Shown here: piece after piece, positions 17,428 through 28,950 of the stretch
How the letters are laid out: each line of letters starts with the position of its first letter
How positions within the stretch are numbered: the first letter of the stretch is position 1
From: 40CM-2-70-7 sp035505915
Lineage (GTDB): Bacteria; Gemmatimonadota; Gemmatimonadetes; Gemmatimonadales; GWC2-71-9
Direction of reading: 5' to 3'
NCBI GenBank assembly: GCA_035505915.1
Contig: DATJQI010000005.1
Coordinates: forward strand, 21,311 to 85,310
DNA: 64,000 nt
The notes under the pieces: model-generated
Told to the model about the DNA's origin: nothing
The model's database searches: none
The model's input: only the letters and a program-made list of their open reading frames with translations
Program-made: the position numbers and the translations under genes

Positions 17428-18472
17428 GGGGCTCTCCCTCCCGGCGCGTGAGCGCCTCGAGCTGGTTGACCAGCGGCGCCAGGCGGTACAGGGCCGCCTG
17501 GGCCCGCAGGTAGTCCCGGTGGTTCCGGGCCGGATAGCCGGTGACGGTGGCGCCGTCCGGAATGTCCCCGATCACGCCGCTCTGGACCGTGATGCGGACC
17601 CCCGAGCCGACCGAGATGTGGTCGGCGAGGCCCACCTGGCCGGCCAGGAACACGTCGTCGCCCACCCGGGTGCTCCCCGCGATGCCCACCATCGCCGCGA
17701 TGAGACAGCGCTCGCCGATGCGGACGTTATGCGCCACCTGCACCAGGTTGTCGATCTTGGTGCCCCGGCCGATCACCGTATCGTCCACGCTGCCGCGGTC
17801 GACGGTGGTGTTCGCGCCGATCTCGACGTCGTCGCCGATCAGGCAGCGGCCGACCTGCGGGATCTTCCGCGGCAGGCTGCCCGCGCGGCCGGGGACGTAC
17901 CCGAAGCCGTCCGAGCCGAGCCGCGTACCCGCGTGCACCAGCACCCGGTCGCCGATGACGGTGCCGCTGTAGCAGGTGACCGAGGGATACAGGTGCACGT
18001 CGTCGCCCACGACGACGCCATCCCCCAGCACGCATCCCGCGTCGATCCGCACGTTCCGGCCCAGCCGGACCTCGGCGCCCAGCACCACGTGGGGTCCGAG
18101 GGCGACCGGATCATTCCAGGTGGTTCCCCGCCCCACGACGGCGGTGGCGTGCACGCCCGGCGCCCAGGCCGGCTCGGGATAGAGGATCGGGAGCACGTCG
18201 AGGAGCGCGGCGTGGGGGTCGGGTACCACGATCCGGGTGGGGGGGCCGCCCGGCAGATCGGCGAATTCGGGCCGGCAGAGCACCACGGCGTCGCGGGCGC
18301 GCTCAAAGTACGGGAGGTAGGCGCGGCTGGCAAGAAACGACAGGTCGCCCGCGCCGGCCCGCTCGAGCGGCGCGACGCGGGCGACGGCGGCGTCTCCCGG
18401 ACCCACGAGCCGCCCCCGGGTGAGGGCGGCCACGTCGTGCGCGGAGAGGGAGCGGCGTCCTTCCGCAGGCAC
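17420..18472 (-). CDS. lpxD: UDP-3-O-acylglucosamine N-acyltransferase LpxD
   Basis: 350 residues. LpxD adds the second hydroxyacyl chain in lipid A synthesis. The N-terminal uridine-binding domain (VAPLERAGAGDLSFLA) precedes a left-handed beta-helix of hexapeptide repeats and the catalytic histidine in VQVAHNVRIG. The DGFGY and GANTTVDRG segments are also LpxD-specific, as is the helical C-terminus after GYPARNHRDYL. ATG 18470-18472 begins 5 bases after the skp stop. Its last codons contain the purine-rich ribosome site used by the downstream lpxC-fabZ gene. Confidence 0.96.
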   Translation of the reverse strand: MPAEGRRSLSAHDVAALTRGRLVGPGDAAVARVAPLERAGAGDLSFLASRAYLPYFERARDAVVLCRPEFADLPGGPPTRIVVPDPHAALLDVLPILYPEPAWAPGVHATAVVGRGTTWNDPVALGPHVVLGAEVRLGRNVRIDAGCVLGDGVVVGDDVHLYPSVTCYSGTVIGDRVLVHAGTRLGSDGFGYVPGRAGSLPRKIPQVGRCLIGDDVEIGANTTVDRGSVDDTVIGRGTKIDNLVQVAHNVRIGERCLIAAMVGIAGSTRVGDDVFLAGQVGLADHISVGSGVRITVQSGVIGDIPDGATVTGYPARNHRDYLRAQAALYRLAPLVNQLEALTRREGEPHR

Positions 18473-18477
18473 GCGCC

Positions 18478-19038
18478 CTACTGGGACTGGACCGGGAGCT
18501 GTTTGATCCGGGAGACGACGGTGCGCGTGATGTCCAGGGCCGGGTCCGCGGCGAGCAGGCCCGACGCGTTGGGATCGCCGTTGAACACCATCGCGTAGCC
18601 GTTCTCGAGCCGCACCGCTTCGATGATGGTGCGGATCTTCTGCTGGATCGGCGCCATCAGCTCCTGCTGGCGCTGCTGCGCCCGCTGATTCAGCTCCTGG
18701 GTGCGGGCGTCGAACCGCTGCTGCATCGACTGAAGATCATGTACCTTGGCCTGTTTGGCGGCCGGGGAGAGTGCGATGGACTGCTGGTCCAGCGCCTGCT
18801 GGGCCGAATCCATCGACTGCTGCATTTTCTGCACCTCTTCCCGGTAGCCGGCCACCTCGTGGCTCAGCGTGGACTCGGCGGCGACGTATCCGGGCGTCGA
18901 GTCGAGGATGACCTGCGGGATGACGTAGGCGATCTTGAGCCCGTGCGACGCCGGCGCCGGGGCGGGGGCGGCGCCGGCCTGTGCGGCGGCGGAACGGGCC
19001 GCGGCGACCAGGGCGAAGACCACCAGGACACGCTTCAT
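18478..19038 (-). CDS. skp: Skp/OmpH-family periplasmic chaperone
   Basis: 186 residues, with a signal peptide at 1-19 (RVLVVFALVAAARSAAAQ) followed by an Ala/Pro stretch. The mature part starts with KIAYVIPQVILDSTPGY and is a long glutamine-rich coiled coil (EVQKMQQSMDSAQQALDQQ through FDARTQELNQRAQQ), then a beta-strand C-terminus (NGYAMVFNGDP). This is the OmpH/Skp layout; Skp escorts outer-membrane proteins to BAM. The start is ATG 19036-19038; the much longer open frame upstream is a shadow of bamA. It sits directly between bamA and lpxD, the classic order. Confidence 0.94.
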   Translation of the reverse strand: MKRVLVVFALVAAARSAAAQAGAAPAPAPASHGLKIAYVIPQVILDSTPGYVAAESTLSHEVAGYREEVQKMQQSMDSAQQALDQQSIALSPAAKQAKVHDLQSMQQRFDARTQELNQRAQQRQQELMAPIQQKIRTIIEAVRLENGYAMVFNGDPNASGLLAADPALDITRTVVSRIKQLPVQSQ

Positions 19039-19073
19039 TGCGAAACTCCGGTAGAGGGACGTGGAAAACGGCA

Positions 19074-21469
19074 TCAGAAAAAGTTGCCGAGTTTGAAGTG
19101 AAGTTTCCAGCCGGGCGCGGGCTGCCCGGCCAGATTGGTCTTGTCGAAGCCGTAGCCCAGGTCCAAGCCGATGGGCCCGAGGGGTGACACCACCGCGACG
19201 CCCACGCCCGCGCCCCGGAAGAGGCGGGTGGGGTCGAACTGCGCGGGCCGGGCCCAGACGTTCCCGGCGTCGTAGAACGTGCTGAGGTAGAACGCCTGCG
19301 AGAGCCGCAGCCCGATCTCCCCGGTCATCAGGAAGAAGGCGTTGCCGAACGCGTTGGCCGACGCCTGGCCCGAGGCGGCGTTCGGGTCGTAGCCCTGGGG
19401 CGTGATGGAGAACTCGTCGTAGCCGCGGAGCGGGATGCCGAACTGGGTCCCGCCCATGGTGAAGAGCTGGTCGAAGAACGGCGATTTCCCGAACACGAAG
19501 CCCGACCGCGTGGACAGCCCGAGGACGAACTTGGGCCCGTTGTTGCCCGCGGCCTTGCCGCCGATCTGGCCGAGCGGCGCGTACCAGTGGGCTTCGATGT
19601 CCACGCGCTGGAAGTCGCCGGTGCCGCCCAGCGGGCCGCCGCTCTGCGAGACCCCGATCGACGTCATCGCCCCGCCGGTCGGAAACGGCAGCTCCACGCG
19701 GGTGTCGTGCATGATGGACGCCCCGACCGTGGACCGGAGGCAGTTGTTGCACCCGTACTGGAGCGCGAAGGTCGGGTTCAGGGCCGAGCCCAGGAAGCTC
19801 TGGTCGTCGAGTCCGTAGGACAGGAAGAGTCGCGTGTACCGGCTGTGGAACACGGGGAAGCCGAACTGCACCGAGCCGCCGCGGCGGCGGAGCTGGCCCA
19901 GGTCCGCGATGGTGTACCGGTACCGCGAGTCGTGCAGGTCGAGCGTCCCCGAGATCCGTGAGGTCAGGATCGCCGGGTCGGTGTAGGAGACGTCGAAGTC
20001 CGTGATGTTCTGCCCGAACTGCCACTGGAAGTGGCCCTTCTTGCCGCGGCCGAAGAGGTTGGGCTCGTCCAGCCCGATGAAGCCGCCCAGGCCGGTGCCC
20101 TGCCCCACCGACGCCCCGAAGTTCACGTTGCCGGTGCGCTTCTCCTCCACCCGGAAGATCACGTCGACGTCGCCCTGATCGTTGGCCGGGCGCGTATCCG
20201 GAATCGGGAGCGGCTGCTGGAAGAACCCGAGGTTCGAGATGTTCTGGTAGGAGCGCAGGAGCGCGTTCTGCCGGAACACGTCGCCGGGGATCATGTCGAT
20301 CGCGTCCCGGATCACCTGCTCGTGGGTCACGTCGTTCCCGACGATGTCGATCTTGTTCACGATGGCGGGCTGGCCTTCGTGGATCAGCCAGCGGAGATCG
20401 ACCACCGGCGTGCCGTCCCGCTCCACGCGGCGGACGACGTCGTTCTGGATCTGGACGTAGAGGTAGCCTTCGTCGCGGTACGCCGTGTAGACCTTGTTGG
20501 TCGCGTCGTCCCACTTGCCCTGGTTGAAATACGCGGGTCCCGACACCGCTCCCCCCAGCCCGAGCATGCCGGTGCGGCGTGCGCCGCTGAACGGATAGAG
20601 CCCCTGGATCTCCTCGTTGGTGAACCGCCGGTTGCCGGCGATCTCGAACGTGCCGACGCGATAGGGCTGGCCCTCGCTGACCCGGACCAGGAGCGTGGCC
20701 TTGCCGGTGGTGTCGTCGACGATCAGGGTGTCGGAGAGCACCTGGAAATCCACGTACCCGCGGGAGCCGTAGAAATCCGGGAGCCGCTGGGTCAGGTCCC
20801 GCTGCAGCTTGTCGTCGTCATAGTCGCCGTTCCGCCAGAAGAAGAACCCCTCCGGCTTGGACGCCATCTGGCCCACCAGCGTCTGGGCGCTGAAGGCGTG
20901 GTTCCCCTCGAAATTCACGCGCGCGATGGCCACGCGGCGTCCCTCGTCCACCTCGAGCACGATGCGGACCCGAGACGAGTCGCCCTCCCAGATCCAGTGG
21001 GGCGTGACCGACGCGAGGTAGTAGCCGTCCCCGCGGTACAGCGAGTCGATCCGGGCGACCGACCGGGCCACGCTGGCCGGGTCCACGGGGCGCCCCTCGA
21101 AGAGCGTCACCCGCTCGCGGACCGAGCGCTCCGAGATGCGGTCGGTGCCCTTCACGGTCCACTTGATGAGGATGGGGCGCTCGCGGACGGTGAGGACCAG
21201 CACGGAGCGCCCGTTGCCGGTATCGGCGTCGATGCGGACGTCCTGGAACTGGCCCGAGGCGAACAGCGCGGTGAGGGCGTGCTGGATGTCCCGGTAGCCG
21301 GTGGGACGTCCCGCCGCCAGGCCGGCGGTCGAGAGGATGGTTTCGCGGGTGACGCGCCGGTTCCCCCGGACCGCGATGGAATCGGGGGACTGCTGTCCGT
21401 TCTGCCCGAGCGCGAGGCGCGGGGCCAGGCAGAGGAGACCGCAGACGGCGCCGAGGGTGAGCCGGCGGG

Positions 21470-21473
<4 letters not shown>
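19074..21473 (-). CDS. bamA: BamA/Omp85 outer membrane assembly factor
   Basis: 799 residues from GTG 21471-21473. A signal peptide (LTLGAVCGLLCLAPRLALG) precedes about five POTRA repeats (VRGNRRVTRETILSTAGL, VNFEGNHAFSAQTLVGQM, FEIAGNRRFTNEEIQGLYPF, and IDIVGNDVTHEQVIRDAI are clear strand-helix units). The C-terminal half is a 16-strand barrel ending in KLHFKLGNFF, with the terminal aromatic expected of a BAM substrate. BamA inserts barrel proteins in the outer membrane. The GTG overlaps the clpC stop by 4 bases. skp follows 35 bases downstream. Confidence 0.96.
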
Positions 21474-23950
<2,477 letters not shown>

Positions 23951-23962
23951 CGCCTCATCGCC

Positions 23963-25036
23963 TCAGGGAGACTCGGTCTCCAGCAACCGCCGCACGTAGG
24001 TGGCGCGTACCGTCGGGAGCTCGGGATCGCCGCCCGCCCGGCCTTCGAGCGCCGCGAGGTGCGCGGGCTGCGTGTAGATGAGCAATTTGTTCAGCGTGTA
24101 TACACTCAAGCCCGGAATCAGGTCGAGCCCGACGCCCAACCGGACTCCGCTCAACAAGTTCATCGCTTCCTCGAAGGTCAGCCGCCGCGCGTGCTTGAGC
24201 AGTCCATACGCCCGCCACGTCTTGTCGGCCACCTCGTCCGGCGCGGTCTGCAGCAGCATCTGCCGCGCCTGCCCTTCGTACTCGATGACCTGGCGCACGA
24301 TCTTGCCCAGGTGATCGAGGAGCTCCCCTTCCGACTTCCCCAGCGTCGTCTGGTTCGACAGCTGGAAGAAGTTGCCCACCACTTCACTGCCTTCCCCGTA
24401 CAGGCCCCGAAAGGTCAGCCCGACCTGCGCCAGCCCCTGCAGAACCTTGCCGATTTCCTTGGTCAAGACGAGGCCCGGCAAGTGGATAAGCACACTGGCG
24501 CGAAGCCCGGTGCCGGCATTGGTGGGGCAAGAGGTAAGATAGCCAAACTCGGGGTGAAACGCGAAGGGAAGCAGGCGACCCAGCTCCGCATCTACCGATT
24601 CCAGTTGGGCATACGCCTCGTCGAGCGCGAACCCCGACCACATCCCCTGCAACCGGAGATGGTCCTCTTCATTCACCATCACCCCGACCGGAGACTGGGT
24701 CACCAGCGCGGCCCCGGGCCGCGGCCGCGTGTCCTGGTCGAGCGCCGCCAGCTCCTTGCTGACCAGGTGCCGCTCGTGCAGGAGCTGCCGGTCCCCGCGA
24801 TCCAGGGAGTCCAGCCGGAAGTAGGCCGCGCCCTTGAGCCGTTCGGTCGCCGCCGCCGCCTCCCGGACCCGCTCGAGTACCGCCAGGCGGTCGGCGTCGG
24901 TGGCCCGCTGGGAGAACGCGTGGCCCGCCAGGTTCCGGGCCAGCCGGATGCGGGTGGACAGGACGACCTGGCTCTTCGGGCCCGACGCGTCGAGCCAGCC
25001 GATGCCGCCGTCGGGGAGGAGCGACAGGTCGATCAT
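23963..25036 (-). CDS. mcsB: Protein arginine kinase McsB
   Basis: 357 residues from ATG 25034-25036. McsB phosphorylates arginines on misfolded proteins, marking them for ClpCP. It has the guanidino-kinase catalytic fold: LSTRIRLARNLAGH, VNEEDHLRLQ, TSCPTNAGTGLRASV, and RGLYGEGSEVVGN, with the conserved phosphate-contacting arginines. The C-terminal region (LSGVRLGVGLDLI) is also typical. It lacks the N-terminal domain of creatine/arginine kinases, as expected for McsB. It overlaps mcsA by ATGA and precedes clpC. The upstream open frame is the mcsA shadow. Confidence 0.95.
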   Translation of the reverse strand: MIDLSLLPDGGIGWLDASGPKSQVVLSTRIRLARNLAGHAFSQRATDADRLAVLERVREAAAATERLKGAAYFRLDSLDRGDRQLLHERHLVSKELAALDQDTRPRPGAALVTQSPVGVMVNEEDHLRLQGMWSGFALDEAYAQLESVDAELGRLLPFAFHPEFGYLTSCPTNAGTGLRASVLIHLPGLVLTKEIGKVLQGLAQVGLTFRGLYGEGSEVVGNFFQLSNQTTLGKSEGELLDHLGKIVRQVIEYEGQARQMLLQTAPDEVADKTWRAYGLLKHARRLTFEEAMNLLSGVRLGVGLDLIPGLSVYTLNKLLIYTQPAHLAALEGRAGGDPELPTVRATYVRRLLETESP

Positions 25037-25527
25037 TCGAGCACCCGGATTCGGTCCCGCAGCTCGGCCGCGAGCTCGAAGTTCTCGGCGTCCACCGCCA
25101 CGCGGAGCTGGTGCCGCAGGTCGAGCAGGCGGCGGGCCGGATCGGCGCTGTCCGCCCCCGGGACCTCGTACCGCTCGCCCACGTGCTGGCTCGAGCCGTG
25201 CAGCCGGCGCAGCAGGTCGCGGAGATGCACCTCGAAGGCGCCGTAGCACACCGCGCACCCCAGCCGCCCGGTCTCCCGGAAGTCCCGCAGGGTGCCGCCG
25301 CAATTGGGGCACGGCGCCCCGTCGATCGTCGCGGGCAGCAGGCTCCCCGCGGACTTCCCCATGGCCGTGATGAACCCTCCGAGCGGCGACTTGAGCAACG
25401 CCACGCCGGTCTCCACACCCTTCTCCGCGGCGCACTGCTCGCAGAGGTGGAGCGTGACTTTCGAGTCGTGCTCCACCTGTGTGAGGTTGATGACCGCGTC
25501 CCGCTCCTTGCAGTGATCGCAGAGCAT
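25033..25527 (-). CDS. mcsA: McsA, zinc-finger activator of protein arginine kinase
   Basis: 164 residues from ATG 25525-25527. Four CxxC pairs are visible at Cys3/6, 29/32, 73/76 and 91/94, giving two zinc-binding sites, and a UVR motif ends the protein (ENFELAAELRDRIR). This is the McsA arrangement; McsA activates McsB and binds ClpC-type partners. Its ATG overlaps the lolD stop by one base (TGATG), and its stop overlaps mcsB. No ctsR repressor precedes it, so control must differ from Firmicutes. Confidence 0.93.
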   Translation of the reverse strand: MLCDHCKERDAVINLTQVEHDSKVTLHLCEQCAAEKGVETGVALLKSPLGGFITAMGKSAGSLLPATIDGAPCPNCGGTLRDFRETGRLGCAVCYGAFEVHLRDLLRRLHGSSQHVGERYEVPGADSADPARRLLDLRHQLRVAVDAENFELAAELRDRIRVLE

Positions 25528-26228
25528 CAGGGGATCGCCTCCACCGACGGCACGGCGTCCAGCCGGCCGTCCTCGAGCCAGAGGATGCGGTCGGCCCGCT
25601 GGGCCAGCTGCCGGTTGTGCGTCACCACGACCACGGCGGTCTCGAACTCGCGCGCCAGCCGGAAGAAGGTCTCGTGCAGGACCTCGGCGTTGGCGTGATC
25701 CAGGTTTCCGGAGGGCTCGTCGGCGAGCACCAGGGCCGGATCGTTGACGAGGGCGCGCGCCACCGCGCACCGCTGCTGCTCGCCGCCGGAGAGCTCCGCC
25801 GGGCGGTGGCTCATCCGTCCCGCCAGTCCGACCGCCGACAGGCGCTCCTCGGCGCGGGAGCGGGCCTGCCGGTCCGACGCACCGGCCACGAGCAGCGGCA
25901 TCATCACGTTCTCGAGCGCGGAGAACTCCCGGAGCAGGTGGTGGAACTGAAACACGAATCCGATCCGCCGGTTGCGGAGATTCGCGAGCCCGTCGGGATC
26001 CAGGTCGGCGTACCGCGAGCCTTCGAGCCAGATGTCCCCCGACGTGGGGCGGTCCAGCGCGCCGAGGAGGTGGAGCAGTGTGCTCTTCCCCGCCCCCGAG
26101 GAGCCGACGACGGCGATCACTTCGCCGCGGCGGACCTCGACGTCCACGTTGCGCAGCACCTCGAGAGGCTGGCCGTCGCCGCCCGCGAAGACTTTCCGGA
26201 GCGCCCGGGACTCGAGGAGCGCGTTCAT
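25527..26228 (-). CDS. lolD: LolD-type ABC transporter ATP-binding protein
   Basis: 233 residues. Walker A GSSGAGKST, Q-loop FVFQFHHLL, signature LSGGEQQR, Walker B LVLADEPSGNLD, and the switch histidine in VVTHNRQLA are all present. The FQFHHLLxEFxAxENVMMP region is characteristic of LolD, the ATPase of the LolCDE complex that extracts lipoproteins from the inner membrane. The partner permease gene follows with an ATGA overlap. A MacB-type exporter is the alternative, but the permease neighbour is LolC/E-like. Confidence 0.93.
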   Translation of the reverse strand: MNALLESRALRKVFAGGDGQPLEVLRNVDVEVRRGEVIAVVGSSGAGKSTLLHLLGALDRPTSGDIWLEGSRYADLDPDGLANLRNRRIGFVFQFHHLLREFSALENVMMPLLVAGASDRQARSRAEERLSAVGLAGRMSHRPAELSGGEQQRCAVARALVNDPALVLADEPSGNLDHANAEVLHETFFRLAREFETAVVVVTHNRQLAQRADRILWLEDGRLDAVPSVEAIP

Positions 26229-27484
26229 TCGTAGCGGATGGCCGTGACCGGCTCGAGGCGCGCCGCCTGGAGGGCCGGGTAGAGCGGCGCGAGGGTGGCC
26301 ACGATCAGGGATGCGAGCACCACCGCCGCGGCGTCCAGGGGCTGGGTATGCACCGGCAGGTGATCGACGAAATAGATCGATGGGTCGATGCGCACCCAGC
26401 GCCCGTCGTTGACCAGGGCGCCCAGGATGAAGCCGCCGACCGCGCCGACCACCGTGCCGGTGAGGCCGATCAGGATGCCCTGGGCCAGGAAGACGCGCCG
26501 GATGGCCCGCCGCTTGAGCCCCATGGCGAGGAGGATACCGATCTCCCGGGTCTTGTCCCGCACCACCATCGTCAGCATCCCCACCACGTTGAACGCCGCT
26601 ACCACACAGATGAGAAACACCACGAAGGCCATCGCGAGTTTCTCGAGCTTCAGGGCCGAGAAGAGGTTGGCGTTCTGGCTCTGCCAGTCGACCGCCCGGT
26701 ACGGGAAGCCCAGCCGGGTGTCGAGCGCGGTCGCGACCGTCGCGGCGTTCCAGGGGTCCCGGAGACGCACTTCGATCCCGGTGACCGACGTGTCCGGGAG
26801 CCCCGCGAAGCGCTGGGCGTCGGGGCGGCTCATCGCGACGTAGCTGTCGTCGTAGATGTACATCCCCGTGTCGAAGATGCCGGTGACCTCGTACCGGTGG
26901 TACTGGGGCACGAACGACCCGGCGCTCGAGCTGAAGCTCGACCGGCCCGTGAACGAGATGAGCGTGACCACGTCCCCCACGTACGCCGACAACTTGCTCG
27001 CGAGCCGGGTTCCCAGGGCCACGCCGCCCTCGACGTCGGGGCGGCTGGCGCGGAACCGCAGGTCTCCCTTGATGAAATGCTGCGGGAGGCTGGTCACGGC
27101 CAGGTGGCCCGTGTCGGACTCGATGCCGAACACCACGACCCCTTCGGCGTAGTCGTGGCCCGCGGTGATGCCGGCCTGGGTCATCACGAACGGGGCGGCC
27201 GCGGTGACGCCCGGAAAGACCCGTACCGAATCGAGCACCCGGCGCCAGGAATCGAGGCGCAGGCCCTCTCCGTAGGTGAGGACGCGGAGGTGGGGGGACG
27301 CGACCAGGATCTTGTCGCGCAGGTCCGACTGGAGGCCGTTCATCACGCCCAGGACCACGACGAGCGCCATCACGCCCACCGCCACGCCGCCCACCGCGAT
27401 CACGGTGATGAACGACAGCAGCCCCGACGAGCGGCGGCTGGTCAGGTACCGGAGCGCGAGGCGGAGCTCGAGGCGCGTGATCAT
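26225..27484 (-). CDS. lolC: LolC/LolE-type lipoprotein-releasing permease
   Basis: 419 residues from ATG 27482-27484. The N-terminus (LRLALRYLTSRR) and first membrane helix (FITVIAVGGVAVGVMALVVVLGVMNG) match LolC/LolE, with a large periplasmic domain and three more helices in the C-terminal third (AMAFVVFLICVVAAFNVVGML, LTGTVVGAVGGFILGAL, and the last one ahead of YPALQAARLEPVTAIRYE). Only one permease is present, so the transporter is probably a homodimer of this protein with LolD, the LolCD2-like (LolF) type. It overlaps lolD and lysS by 4 bases each. Confidence 0.93.
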   Translation of the reverse strand: MITRLELRLALRYLTSRRSSGLLSFITVIAVGGVAVGVMALVVVLGVMNGLQSDLRDKILVASPHLRVLTYGEGLRLDSWRRVLDSVRVFPGVTAAAPFVMTQAGITAGHDYAEGVVVFGIESDTGHLAVTSLPQHFIKGDLRFRASRPDVEGGVALGTRLASKLSAYVGDVVTLISFTGRSSFSSSAGSFVPQYHRYEVTGIFDTGMYIYDDSYVAMSRPDAQRFAGLPDTSVTGIEVRLRDPWNAATVATALDTRLGFPYRAVDWQSQNANLFSALKLEKLAMAFVVFLICVVAAFNVVGMLTMVVRDKTREIGILLAMGLKRRAIRRVFLAQGILIGLTGTVVGAVGGFILGALVNDGRWVRIDPSIYFVDHLPVHTQPLDAAAVVLASLIVATLAPLYPALQAARLEPVTAIRYE

Positions 27485-28950
27485 TCGGGCTTGAGCATGG
27501 GAAAGAGGATCACGTCCCGGATGTTGGCGCGGTCGGTCAGGAGCATCACCAGCCGGTCCACGCCCAGCCCCACGCCGCCGGTGGGCGGCAGTCCGTATTC
27601 GAGCGCGCGCAGGTAGTCCTCGTCGATCCGGTGCGCCTCGGCGTCCCCCTGCTCCCGGAACCGGGTCTGCTCTTCGAACCGCTGGCGCTGCTCGTCCGGA
27701 TCGTTCAGCTCGGAGAACGCGTTGGCGATCTCCCGGCCCTGGATGAACAGCTCCCACCGCTCGACGCGCGTCGCATCCCCCCGCTTCCGCTTGGCCAGCG
27801 GCGAGAGGGCGACCGGGTGGTTCAGCACGAAGGTCGGCTGCACCAGCGTGGGCTCCGCGAAGGTCTTGAAGACTTCGTCCATCAGCTTGGCGCCGGAGTA
27901 GCGGTCGGCGTCGTCCACGCCCCTCCGCCGCAGCGCGGCGCGCAGCGCTCCGTCATCGGCGGTCGTGAGGTCGACGCCGGCGGTCTCCCGGACCAGCTCG
28001 TAGAAGTCCCGCCGCGCGAACGGGCGGCAGAAGGACAGCGTCATCCCGCCCCGCTCGAGCGTGTCACCACCCGTGACCTCCGCGGCCACGCCCGCGACCA
28101 TCGCTTCCGTGAGCGCCAGCATGTCCTCGTAGTCGGCGTACGCCTCGTACCACTCGGCCATCGTGAACTCGGGATTGTGCCAGCGGTCCACGCCTTCGTT
28201 CCGAAAGTCGTGCCCGATTTCGTAGACCTTCTCGAGCCCCCCGACGATGCACCGTTTCAAGTACAGCTCGTCCGCGATCCGGAGATAGAACGTCGCCCCC
28301 AGAGCCTCGTAGAACGCCGTGAACGGCGTCGCCGCGGCGCCCCCGTACAGGGGCTGGAGCACGGGGGTTTCCACTTCCAGATACCCCCGCTCGTCCAGAA
28401 AGCGGCGGATGTAGCTCACCACCCGGGCGCGGGCGCGGAACACGTCCCGGGCTTCCGGGTGCGCGGCGAGGTCGGCGTACCGCTGGCGGGCCCGCAGCTC
28501 GGGGTCCGAGAGCTCGCCGTGGCGCACGCCCTGGGCGTCTTCCTTGCCCAGGGGCAGCGGGCGCAGGGACTTCGCGAGGAGCGCCAGCTCCTCCACGCGG
28601 AGCGTCACCTCGCCCGTCTTGGTGCGAAACAGCGGCCCGCGCACGCCGATCACGTCCCCCAGGTCGAGCAGCTTCAGCAGCTCATAGGAGTCGCCGAGGA
28701 GGTCCGCCTTGAAGTACAGCTGGATCTTCCCGGAGGCGTCTTCGAGGTGCGCGAAGGTCGTCTTTCCCATCCCGCGGAGGAGGATGATCCGGCCCGCCAG
28801 GCGGTGCGCGGTTTCATCGCCGTCGCGGTAGGCGTCCAGGGCGCCCCGGGCGAGGCCGGTCCGCTCGAACCGATAGGCGAACGCGGGGATGCCGCGCCGC
28901 GCCAGCTCGGCCAGTTTTTCCCGGCGGGCCGCTTCGACGAAGCCGCTCAC
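27481..28950 (-). CDS. lysS: Lysyl-tRNA synthetase, class II
   Basis: 489 residues from GTG 28948-28950. It charges tRNA-Lys. The OB-fold anticodon domain (LAGRIILLRGMGKTTFAHLED) precedes class II motif 2 (EIGHDFRNEGVDRWHNPEFTM) and motif 3 (GGVGLGVDRLVMLL). The N-terminus is short but complete. An AGGGGGG tract about 9 bases before the GTG is a plausible ribosome site, and the GTG overlaps the prfB stop (GTGA). lysS directly after prfB is a widespread order. Confidence 0.95.
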   Translation of the reverse strand: MSGFVEAARREKLAELARRGIPAFAYRFERTGLARGALDAYRDGDETAHRLAGRIILLRGMGKTTFAHLEDASGKIQLYFKADLLGDSYELLKLLDLGDVIGVRGPLFRTKTGEVTLRVEELALLAKSLRPLPLGKEDAQGVRHGELSDPELRARQRYADLAAHPEARDVFRARARVVSYIRRFLDERGYLEVETPVLQPLYGGAAATPFTAFYEALGATFYLRIADELYLKRCIVGGLEKVYEIGHDFRNEGVDRWHNPEFTMAEWYEAYADYEDMLALTEAMVAGVAAEVTGGDTLERGGMTLSFCRPFARRDFYELVRETAGVDLTTADDGALRAALRRRGVDDADRYSGAKLMDEVFKTFAEPTLVQPTFVLNHPVALSPLAKRKRGDATRVERWELFIQGREIANAFSELNDPDEQRQRFEEQTRFREQGDAEAHRIDEDYLRALEYGLPPTGGVGLGVDRLVMLLTDRANIRDVILFPMLKPE

